This document shows positions 1 to 6,287 of a DNA stretch of 12,946 bases, piece after piece (the stretch's first letter is position 1; every line of letters starts with the position of its first letter). Location: contig CP070769.1 of assembly GCA_020347085.1 (NCBI GenBank), positions 2,120,992 to 2,133,937 of the forward strand, in the 5' to 3' direction. The DNA is from Desulfobacterales bacterium (lineage in GTDB: Bacteria > Desulfobacterota > Desulfobacteria > Desulfobacterales > C00003060). The position numbers and the translations under genes were made by a program. A model generated the notes under the pieces. That model saw only the letters and a list, made by a program, of their open reading frames with translations. It searched no databases and was not told the origin of the DNA.

Positions 1-28
1 GATTTCTAAACTTTCGCTTCTTGCTCAT
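1..28 (-). CDS. 5' end of an ORF running off the left edge (unidentified)
   Basis: An ATG at 28-26 overlaps the stop codon of the upstream excisionase-like gene by one base (TAATG). It opens a frame reading MSKKRKFRN that is still open at the window edge. The one-base overlap suggests translational coupling, and no separate Shine-Dalgarno is visible. A lysine/arginine-rich start of this kind is seen in some transposase and DNA-binding proteins, but nine codons cannot identify a family. If real, it would be the third gene of the MerR-controlled minus-strand module. Confidence 0.3.
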
Positions 29-228
29 TAGGTTTGGCTTTTGTGATACTCGACCCCTTCCCTTTCCTTCAGCCATTCAAACAACCGTGCCCGTCTGAAA
101 CGAACTGAGCGTTTACCTACCCGCGAGAACGGTATTTGATTCGTCCCTACAAGGTAGTCTAAGGTTCTGCCCGGGATTTTCAGCAGTTCCGCCGCTTCCC
201 GGCGTGTCAAGATTTCATCTTCTGCCAT
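28..228 (-). CDS. Excisionase-like helix-turn-helix DNA-binding protein, 66 aa
   Basis: This small protein consists almost entirely of one winged HTH of the excisionase/HTH_17 type. Residues 6-16 (ILTRREAAELL) and 17-28 (KIPGRTLDYLVG) match the usual 'T-EAA-LL-IS-RT-Y-LV' helix pattern. Residues 31-45 (QIPFSRVGKRSVRFR) are the typical 'IP--RVG-R-RF' wing. Such proteins bind DNA as recombination directionality factors or as small transcription regulators; which role applies here cannot be read from the sequence. The start is firm: ATG at 228 is preceded by a strong AAGGAGGT ribosome binding site about 9 bases upstream. The gene lies downstream of a MerR-type gene in the same orientation, has its own operator-bearing promoter, and overlaps the next ORF by one base. 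Confidence 0.8.
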   Translation of the reverse strand: MAEDEILTRREAAELLKIPGRTLDYLVGTNQIPFSRVGKRSVRFRRARLFEWLKEREGVEYHKSQT

Positions 229-251
229 TCGATAAAACCTCCTTCTGATAA

Positions 252-282
252 GTAATAAGTGTTACTTATTTCTTGTGTCCAA
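252..282 (-). promoter_or_regulatory. Promoter/operator of the excisionase-like gene (MerR-type site)
   Basis: A perfect inverted repeat AATAAGT-gtt-ACTTATT occupies 254-270. On the minus strand a weak -35 (TTGGAC, 282-277) and a -10 (TATTAC, 257-252) flank it with a 19-bp spacer, the spacing typical of promoters activated by MerR-family proteins. Aligned with the site upstream of the MerR gene (834-855), 16 of 22 positions match (251-272), with the shared core TAATAA-N4-TACTTATT. The inference is that the neighbouring MerR protein binds both sites. An eight-T run (minus strand, 288-281) directly follows the MerR stop and may separate the two transcripts. Confidence 0.6.
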
Positions 283-288
283 AAAAAA

Positions 289-825
289 TTAGAGCCTGGG
301 ACTAATCTCTTCCCATACTTGGGTTAAGTCAAGAATAACTGCCTTCCGATAACCACCGGTTGACCTTAACCTGGGAGATACATTGGAAGGCTCTACCTCT
401 TTTACTGGACCGGGGGTCACACCGAATCGTTCCTGGATTTTGATCAGGTTGTCTTTTTTTGCTCGCCTACGATACTGAATCTCGAGGCCTATTTCATCAC
501 TGTCATGATCATAAATGATCAAGAAGACTCTGGACTTTTCAAATTCCTCCAGTAGGTCAAAACCTGCGTGCGATTCGTCCCTGAAATCGTCAAGAATGTG
601 CTTCACAATATTCAGGGGAACTCCCATACTCCCCAATTCCCGAATCATAGCCAACTCAAGGATGTTTCTTTGGCTGTACCTTCTCCGCGTTCCCCGCCCT
701 TTTGGTGCATCAACATCGGGTTTTACAAGCCCACGGTCGGTATATAACTGAATGGTATGCGGCTTCATGTCCAAGATAGCCGCAACCTGCTTCCGGATAT
801 AGCCTTTGCCATGCGGGGCATTCAC
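289..825 (-). CDS. MerR-family transcriptional regulator, 178 aa
   Basis: The N-terminal part is a MerR winged-HTH domain: residues 9-30 (YIRKQVAAILDMKPHTIQLYTD) form the HTH, 31-50 (RGLVKPDVDAP...RRRY) the wing, and 53-80 (RNILELAMIRELGSMGVPLNIVKHILDD) the following helices, which match the MerR signature 'L--I--L---G-PL--IK-IL'. Residues 95-178 form a poorly characterised C-terminal part without the cysteines of metal-sensing MerR proteins, so the signal is unknown. The start is GTG at 825: it is the only start codon ahead of the HTH helix, and no Shine-Dalgarno precedes it. The promoter lies so close that the mRNA would be leaderless or nearly so. An inverted-repeat operator sits between its -35 and -10, suggesting self-regulation, and a related operator precedes the downstream excisionase-like gene. 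Confidence 0.8.
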   Translation of the reverse strand: MNAPHGKGYIRKQVAAILDMKPHTIQLYTDRGLVKPDVDAPKGRGTRRRYSQRNILELAMIRELGSMGVPLNIVKHILDDFRDESHAGFDLLEEFEKSRVFLIIYDHDSDEIGLEIQYRRRAKKDNLIKIQERFGVTPGPVKEVEPSNVSPRLRSTGGYRKAVILDLTQVWEEISPRL

Positions 826-832
826 GATAAAT

Positions 833-863
833 AACTAATAATCGCTACTTATTAGTTTGTCAA
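833..863 (-). promoter_or_regulatory. Self-regulated promoter/operator of the MerR gene
   Basis: On the minus strand there is a perfect -35 TTGACA (863-858), a 17-bp spacer and a -10 TATTAG (840-835). A perfect 9-bp inverted repeat AACTAATAA-N7-TTATTAGTT (833-841 and 849-857) fills the spacer and overlaps the -10, the position expected of a MerR-type operator. The predicted transcription start (about 830-826) falls within five bases of the GTG start at 825. Confidence 0.65.
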
Positions 864-1006
864 GCGCATAATGAAACTTTTTCGCACGCCCTGCTTTTTT
901 TCCGGATTTTGTATGTCGTTTTATACCGTTTTAGGATATAAAGCCATAACACTCACTTGGAAGCCTTTTACGTAACCCCTTGAGAATATAGTACAAATAT
1001 AAATCA

Positions 1007-2761
1007 ATGAATTACAATACACCCATGCAAAAGAAGTGGAATATCCTTTCAACTGATTCCAAACAGATATCAAAATTAGTTGAGCACCTTGGCTGTCATC
1101 CAGCGGTCGCTGCTGCTCTCATTAACCGCGGCATCCACAGCCCAGCCCATGCTTCAAGATTTCTTGAGCCTTCCCTTGCCCATGCCCGATCCCCTTTCTT
1201 AATGAAAGATGTGGGCCGGGCGGTTGAGCGTATTCTGAAAGCTATTCGTCGCCGTGAGAAAGTGCTCATCTTTGGGGACTATGATACGGATGGCATTACT
1301 GCTACGGCACTTCTGTCTGAGTTTCTGAGGTATCTGGATGCTGACGTGGATTGCTATATCCCGAATCGTCTTACCGAAGGTTATGGGTTGAGCCGGGATC
1401 ATATTGAAAAGCGCGCTATCCCAGATGGTATCGGCCTTATAGTAACCGTGGATTGCGGGATAAGCAGCTTTGAGGCAGTCAGCGCGGCCACCCGCGTCGG
1501 GATCGATGTCATTATAACAGATCATCACGAAACTCCTTCCGTGCTACCAGGGGCAGCTGCCGTTTTGAATCCTAAACAGCCTGGCTGCCCTTCCGGCTTT
1601 TCGTGGCTCGCCGGGGTGGGTGTGGTCTTCAACTTGATTCTTGCGCTCCGCAAAAGGCTTCGGGATGAGGGTTTCTGGAATGAGCGTCCGGAGCCAAACC
1701 TAAAAGCAGCATGCGATCTGGTAGCCCTCGGCACAGTAGGGGACATGGTACCGCTTGTAAGCGAAAATCGTATCTACGTGAAAGCTGGATTTGAAGTGAT
1801 CGCTTCTAATCCCCGTCCAGGTATTAAGGCCCTGTTGGATGTTTGTAGGTTGCGGAATCGCCCCCTGAATACCAGAGACCTCGCCTTTAAAATCGCCCCC
1901 CGGCTGAACGCATCCGGACGGCTGTGTCACGCATCAACAGCGTTGAGGCTTCTGACAACATCCGACCTGGAGACAGCTCACGCCATTGCAAAGGAGCTCA
2001 ACCAGCAAAATGCTAAAAGGCGGGAGATTGAACATCGTATATTCTCAGAGATCGACCAGTACCTTGAAAAAACACCTCAGTTATTAGAACAAAGAGCGCT
2101 GGTCTTGGACCAGCAGGGATGGCACCGGGGCGTGATCGGAATCGTGGCGTCCAGACTGGTTGAGAGATATAATCGACCTGCTGTTGTCATCGCAGTGGCC
2201 GACGGAATAGGAAAAGGCTCTGCCCGAAGTCCTGATGGGTTCGATCTGTTTGCGGGCCTGCACGGCTGTGCTCAGCACTTGGAAAAATTCGGAGGCCACA
2301 AGGCAGCAGCAGGGCTCACTTTGAGGGCTGAAAACATTCCGGCCTTCCGGAGAGACTTTGAAAGCATTGTTTGCCAGAAAACGAAGCCGGAGGATTTTGT
2401 GCCTGAACTGGTTATTGACGGCGAGATGTCTGCATCTGATGTCTCTGCTGAGTTCGCAGACGAACTGGAGGCACTTGCACCTTTTGGAACAGGGAATCCA
2501 GAGCCCCTTTTCATGCTCTCAAATGTAAATGTCCTTTCCACCCGCGTGGTTGCAGCCCATCATTTGCAGATGCGATTAAGCCCCCCGAATCCGCCGAAGT
2601 TGAAACAAGCAAAACCACTTGATGCAATCCTTTTCAACCAGCATGCTGTGACCCCCCAACCCGGACATTTCTATCATATGGTCTGTCATATTCGCTGGAA
2701 CCGGTGGCAAGATCAAAAAAGGATTCAACTGGTCATCAGAGACTGGCGCAGTGTCCATTGA
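1007..2761 (+). CDS. recJ: Single-stranded-DNA-specific 5'-3' exonuclease RecJ, 584 aa
   Basis: RecJ degrades single-stranded DNA 5' to 3' in RecFOR recombination, in mismatch-repair excision and in base-excision repair; it is cytoplasmic and Mn/Mg dependent. The DHH phosphoesterase core is complete: motif I FGDYDTDG (residues 89-96, Asp91/93/95), motif II VTVDCG (Asp149), motif III TDHHE (171-175), and the motif APRLNASGR (297-305). The DHHA1 part has GWHRGVIGIVASRL (371-384), SARSPDG (405-411) and FGGHKAAAG (428-436), followed by the OB-like C-terminal region starting with APFGTGNPEP (491-500). Length fits the family. ATG at 1007 and ATG at 1025 (MQKKWNIL) are both possible starts; neither has a clear Shine-Dalgarno, and 1025 suits the usual RecJ N-terminus better. 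Only a weak promoter-like sequence lies upstream (TATAGT at 987-992). The gene is divergent from the MerR module. Confidence 0.95.
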   Translation: MNYNTPMQKKWNILSTDSKQISKLVEHLGCHPAVAAALINRGIHSPAHASRFLEPSLAHARSPFLMKDVGRAVERILKAIRRREKVLIFGDYDTDGITATALLSEFLRYLDADVDCYIPNRLTEGYGLSRDHIEKRAIPDGIGLIVTVDCGISSFEAVSAATRVGIDVIITDHHETPSVLPGAAAVLNPKQPGCPSGFSWLAGVGVVFNLILALRKRLRDEGFWNERPEPNLKAACDLVALGTVGDMVPLVSENRIYVKAGFEVIASNPRPGIKALLDVCRLRNRPLNTRDLAFKIAPRLNASGRLCHASTALRLLTTSDLETAHAIAKELNQQNAKRREIEHRIFSEIDQYLEKTPQLLEQRALVLDQQGWHRGVIGIVASRLVERYNRPAVVIAVADGIGKGSARSPDGFDLFAGLHGCAQHLEKFGGHKAAAGLTLRAENIPAFRRDFESIVCQKTKPEDFVPELVIDGEMSASDVSAEFADELEALAPFGTGNPEPLFMLSNVNVLSTRVVAAHHLQMRLSPPNPPKLKQAKPLDAILFNQHAVTPQPGHFYHMVCHIRWNRWQDQKRIQLVIRDWRSVH

Positions 2762-2901
2762 TAAATGTGCGTTGTCCCTCGCTAACTCGTTATGTCCTTG
2801 TATACAGAATGCAGCCTCTTGGCAAATCTCAAGACCAGTTACCAAGGAGGGTATCTAGCCGTTTGCATTTTAGCTGAGAGTCGGCCAGACAACCGTGAGC
2901 C

Positions 2902-2930
2902 TTGACAGCTTCTGTATTACTTATTGTAAC
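2902..2930 (+). promoter_or_regulatory. Candidate distal sigma-70 promoter
   Basis: A perfect -35 hexamer TTGACA (2902-2907) is followed after 17 bp by TGTAAC (2925-2930), which matches four of six -10 positions. It would transcribe the 140-aa protein gene and the RNase Z-like gene with a leader of about 200 nt. The call rests on hexamers and spacing only. Confidence 0.45.
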
Positions 2931-3080
2931 CAATATTATGCCCCCCGGCAACGTAATGTCACATTCAAAGAACTCACGATACGTCTACCATTGGAACACG
3001 TGGATACAAATTATCCGTCTCAGGCGGAACTATAGCCTGCTAACAACGGACCACTGACGTGAATCCAAACCGGTATTGTC

Positions 3081-3109
3081 TTGCAATCTTCCACTTTTTT
3101 GTCTATAAG
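3081..3109 (+). promoter_or_regulatory. Candidate proximal sigma-70 promoter
   Basis: TTGCAA (3081-3086) and TATAAG (3104-3109) are separated by 17 bp, matching four and five of six consensus positions. The predicted start near 3116 gives a leader of about 20 nt that contains the GAGG ribosome binding site (3123-3126) ahead of ATG 3136. It is the better positioned of the two candidates. Confidence 0.5.
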
Positions 3110-3135
3110 ATACCCTAGGGTTGAGGTTCTACACG

Positions 3136-3558
3136 ATGGCAAAAATATTTCGCCCCAGCAGAGGTGAATCAAGGATTCTTTCCAGGATTGAAACTTCCAA
3201 GGAACGAGCCCGTCAGCTCGCCATCCAACAAACGAAAAATGTCTTGGAGCCTCTTAGCAATGCCGTATCCATGAAACTTATTGAGGACAAATTGATTCAA
3301 ACGAACAGTAAGGAGGAAATTGAAAAACAGATTGCAGCCTCACTTGAAAAATTGACCCGCTCAGATGCATTTGAGATTGATTACCAAATTGCCCCGTTCA
3401 GGTCCCTTGTGCCGCGTCCGCACATCGTGAGTCTTTACTTAACAGCGTTCGTCGTAGAGCAGCTGATCAACCACAGAAGCGTTGAGGACATTTACGGTTC
3501 TGATGAAGAAATCTATAATTGCATTAACCGCCAGGTTTCCAGATTCATCCTTCAATGA
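3136..3558 (+). CDS. Uncharacterised protein, 140 aa
   Basis: I do not recognise a family. The start is set at ATG 3136 (MAKIFRPSRG), with GAGG 9 bases upstream at 3123-3126, rather than at the in-frame TTG at 3121, which overlaps that ribosome binding site. The protein is soluble and probably mostly helical. An Arg-rich N-terminus (residues 6-26) is followed by a charged helical stretch (48-75), a short conserved-looking segment IAPFRSLVPRPHIVSLYLTA (85-104), and an acidic C-terminal helix region (115-135). There is no signal peptide and no membrane segment. Its stop overlaps the start of the downstream RNase Z-like gene (ATGA), so the two are probably translationally coupled and functionally linked. 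A regulator or partner of that hydrolase is a guess only. Confidence 0.8.
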   Translation: MAKIFRPSRGESRILSRIETSKERARQLAIQQTKNVLEPLSNAVSMKLIEDKLIQTNSKEEIEKQIAASLEKLTRSDAFEIDYQIAPFRSLVPRPHIVSLYLTAFVVEQLINHRSVEDIYGSDEEIYNCINRQVSRFILQ

Positions 3559-4562
3559 GGCCCTCCTTTCATCCCAGGCTGGTTAACCCCCCCCTTGAAG
3601 ATCCGGCGCTGTTCATACCGTTTGTCTACCAGAAGCGTGCTATGCTTTTTGATATGGGAGATCTGTACCGCTTACCAGCAAAAGACATGTTGAAACTCAC
3701 GCACGGATTCGTAACCCACACCCACATGGATCATTTTGCCGGTTTTGATACCCTCCTGCGTACCTTCCTGGGACGCCAGAAGGCCTTCCATGTCTTTGGT
3801 CCCGCAAACTTTCTTGAAAATATTGAGGGGAAGTTGGCAAGCTACACCTGGAACTTGGTTGAAAACTACGACTATGCCTTTTCCCTCAAGGCTACCGAGG
3901 TGCATCCAACGCATACGATCACCCAACTCTATGACTGCAAAAAGGGGTTTAAGGCCAACCAGGTGCCGGTGGAGGCCTCTTTTGACGGTATGCTTCTCGC
4001 AGAACCTGCCTTTTCAGTCCATGCCATACACTTGGATCATAAGGTCCCGTGCCTGGGCTTTAATCTCAAGGAACGGTTTCATATTAATATCATAAAGGAC
4101 AGCCTGAAAACGCTCAAGATACCGGTGGGGCCATGGCTAAGACAGTTCAAGCAAGCACTGTATGAAGAGCATGACCCGGAAGAAGATTTTCAGGTCGTGT
4201 GGAAAGAGGCTGGACAAGAGCGCAAGCTTTCGTTCCGGTTGGGTGAACTTTCAAACCAGATCGCCCATATTTCACCAGGACAGAAGATTACCTACATTGT
4301 TGATGTTCTTTGCAGCCCTGAAAACGCTGAAAAGATCATCGATTTTGCCCGTAATGCCGATCACCTTTTCATCGAGGCTGCATTTCTTGACACAGAGATC
4401 GACATTGCACGCAACAAGTATCACCTCACCGCAAAACAAGCAGGCGTCCTTGCCAGAAAAGCAGGTGTCAAGCAATTCACAGTATTCCATTTCTCACCCA
4501 GATACGCCCACACAGCACATTTGCTACAAGAAGAGGCAAATCAGGCCTTTGCAGGAGGATAG
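3555..4562 (+). CDS. Metallo-beta-lactamase-fold hydrolase, RNase Z-like, 335 aa
   Basis: This is a member of the MBL superfamily closest to the RNase Z/ElaC branch. The zinc motif THTHMDH (residues 54-60, HxHxDH) is intact. HLDHKVPCLGF (159-169) corresponds to the 'DH-VP-LGY' element of RNase Z, IVDVL (248-252) supplies the bridging Asp250, and YHLTAKQAG (289-297) followed by FHFSPRY (311-317, His312) is the typical RNase Z C-terminal signature. RNase Z removes the 3' trailer of tRNA precursors, but diverged members have other nuclease or esterase roles, and the insertion at about residues 100-155 differs from a compact RNase Z. The gene starts on the ATGA overlap with the upstream 140-aa gene and converges on the amidase gene. 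Confidence 0.85.
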   Translation: MRPSFHPRLVNPPLEDPALFIPFVYQKRAMLFDMGDLYRLPAKDMLKLTHGFVTHTHMDHFAGFDTLLRTFLGRQKAFHVFGPANFLENIEGKLASYTWNLVENYDYAFSLKATEVHPTHTITQLYDCKKGFKANQVPVEASFDGMLLAEPAFSVHAIHLDHKVPCLGFNLKERFHINIIKDSLKTLKIPVGPWLRQFKQALYEEHDPEEDFQVVWKEAGQERKLSFRLGELSNQIAHISPGQKITYIVDVLCSPENAEKIIDFARNADHLFIEAAFLDTEIDIARNKYHLTAKQAGVLARKAGVKQFTVFHFSPRYAHTAHLLQEEANQAFAGG

Positions 4563-4579
4563 CTATTATAGAGAGCTAT
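4559..4579. terminator. Small hairpin between convergent genes
   Basis: ATAGCT-N9-AGCTAT spans the ends of the RNase Z-like gene (stop at 4562) and the amidase gene (stop at 4576). The stem is AT-rich and has only six pairs with no strong T-run, so it is at best a weak bidirectional terminator. Confidence 0.3.
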
Positions 4580-6216
4580 TTGCCAGGACTTCGTATTTCA
4601 GCCTGGGTAAGGACAGGCGGACGGATGTCTCTTGTGTAGTGCTGGATACCTGCTGCGATGGCATCGGCCATGTCGTCTTGGTAACCGGCCGTATTTAACC
4701 TGCGGCACTCTCTCGGATTGGTTATGAAGGCAACCTCCACGAGTATGCACGGCATCTCAGCCCCCATCAGAACATAAAAAGGCGCCTGTTTCACGCCGTT
4801 GTTTTTGACCTCGCCATATCTTGGTCTCAACTTCTTAATCATGGTGTCCTGAACGTAGCCAGCAAGGCGCATCGATTCCTCTTGCTTGGCATTTTTCATC
4901 AAGTCGCTCAGGATGTCCTCAAGGTCGCTAATATTCTTTGCTGAGGTTGCGTTCTCCCGCGCAGCCACTAAGACGGCATCCTCATCCGTGGCCAGATTCA
5001 AAAAATAGGTTTCAATGCCACGACTCGCCATCTTCTTATGGGCATTGGTGTGAATAGAGATAAAAAGGTCGGCATTATTCGTATTGGCGATAGCGGTGCG
5101 TTCTTCAAGTGAAAGATGGGTATCTGCGTTGCGCGTGAGTGTAACCTCGCATCCAAGCTTCTGACGAATTTTTCTGGCAAGTCTCTCGGCAACCTCCAAG
5201 GTCACATTCTTTTCCATCAAACCCTTCAAGTATCCAGAGGCTCCAGGATCCTTGCCCCCATGTCCAGGATCAATAACAATTCGCTTTACCCCGAGGGCCA
5301 GTTGTCTGGCCAAGGCACCCTTAGGTACTTTGACACCCTGCTTTTCCATTCCGTTTTTGAATCGCCTCTTAGATGCGGTCTTCAAAGGCACACCCCTGAC
5401 ATCGACGACAATGCGAAAGGGGTTGCGCAAAGAGAAAACCTTGAAATGATCCGCAGACCTGATGTCCAAAACGATCCGGACCGCGTCCGGACCATGTTCA
5501 GCCGCACGAGCATCACTAAGCAGAGCATCTGAGATCGGAACAAATGGCTTCACTCCCGGGCCGATGCGTGCGCGGTTCAGATCAATATAGAGGCGTTCAG
5601 GTTTTTCAATGGCAGGATCCTTTTTCAAAAGGCGGTGGATATAGCGGACTTCAGATTCCACATCAATAACTACACGCGTATATGTGGAGCTTGACCAAAA
5701 ACGTATTCCCTTTACTTCGGCGAGCACCCCTGTTTGAAGCCCGGAAATCGTCTTTTGACCATTTATTTTTTTGGTCAACGCATCAATGGCTCTGTTTGCT
5801 TTGGACCGGTGCGGGCTCTCTGGAAAACGCTTCAGTAGGCGGTTAAAATAATCAAGGGCTTCATGTTTATCATGTATGTTGCCAGAAAACTCATACAGCT
5901 TCGCATACAGGTGTGCTGCCATGAAAAGGGCGTCATCTGCCCTTGTTCCGTTCGGTTGGGCTACATAAACAGACCGAAACCTCTTTATGCATATCATCCA
6001 GTGACGTCGGATCTTCTGCTTTTGAGGATGTTTCAGGAGTTTTTGAAAACTTAACTCAGCGTGACGATAGTCCCTTTCGATTTGGTCCCCGGTAGCTATC
6101 GTCGGGTATGAAGCAAACACGAAAAGAAAAGCGAGAAGAGATAAAGATGTGGGACAAACTCGGAAAGACAGACTCGATCTCAAGTTGCTATTTAACCTCG
6201 TTGAGGCCGGAGGCAA
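4576..6216 (-). CDS. Periplasmic N-acetylmuramoyl-L-alanine amidase (AMIN + Amidase_3), up to 546 aa
   Basis: An AmiC-type cell-wall amidase that cleaves the amide bond between MurNAc and the stem peptide, acting in septal splitting. In order: a hydrophobic signal segment (residues 20-42), a TPR-like helical region (about 75-145, with AHLYAKLYEF and EALDYFNRLLKRFPESPH), an AMIN domain (about 165-275, used to localise the enzyme at the septum), a linker, and an Amidase_3 domain (311-528). Catalytic zinc ligands are visible: DPGHGG (His319), MEKN (Glu335) and SIHTNA (His389), with the catalytic Glu494 in LVEVAF. No regulatory helix is obvious beyond 400-445. The frame opens at a TTG (6216) with no Shine-Dalgarno; a second TTG at 6183, with GAGG 12 bases upstream, is an equally plausible start just ahead of the signal peptide. 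The gene is 71 bp downstream of mutS and is probably last in its operon. Confidence 0.9.
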   Translation of the reverse strand: MPPASTRLNSNLRSSLSFRVCPTSLSLLAFLFVFASYPTIATGDQIERDYRHAELSFQKLLKHPQKQKIRRHWMICIKRFRSVYVAQPNGTRADDALFMAAHLYAKLYEFSGNIHDKHEALDYFNRLLKRFPESPHRSKANRAIDALTKKINGQKTISGLQTGVLAEVKGIRFWSSSTYTRVVIDVESEVRYIHRLLKKDPAIEKPERLYIDLNRARIGPGVKPFVPISDALLSDARAAEHGPDAVRIVLDIRSADHFKVFSLRNPFRIVVDVRGVPLKTASKRRFKNGMEKQGVKVPKGALARQLALGVKRIVIDPGHGGKDPGASGYLKGLMEKNVTLEVAERLARKIRQKLGCEVTLTRNADTHLSLEERTAIANTNNADLFISIHTNAHKKMASRGIETYFLNLATDEDAVLVAARENATSAKNISDLEDILSDLMKNAKQEESMRLAGYVQDTMIKKLRPRYGEVKNNGVKQAPFYVLMGAEMPCILVEVAFITNPRECRRLNTAGYQDDMADAIAAGIQHYTRDIRPPVLTQAEIRSPGK

Positions 6217-6287
6217 GGGGCTCGACCCAAAGGGCAGGTTTCTTACGCCCAGTAGCCCTCGCCCATAGCCTTATAGCCTATTAAGGG

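Larger units (their letters stand above)
2762..3135 (+). other. Non-coding interval upstream of the hydrolase operon
   Basis: No convincing reading frame is seen in these 374 bases. They hold two promoter-like sites (listed separately) and two small hairpins: GGATA-N5-TATCC (3002-3016) and CAGGC-N9-GCCTG (3021-3039). If the distal promoter is used, both hairpins would lie in a leader of about 200 nt. No rho-independent terminator for recJ was found. Confidence 0.5.

Noticed and set aside
281..330. Eight-T run after the MerR stop as a rho-independent terminator
   Set aside because: Only 4-bp stems (for example CCCA-N4-TGGG) precede it, too weak to call a terminator, although some termination is possible.
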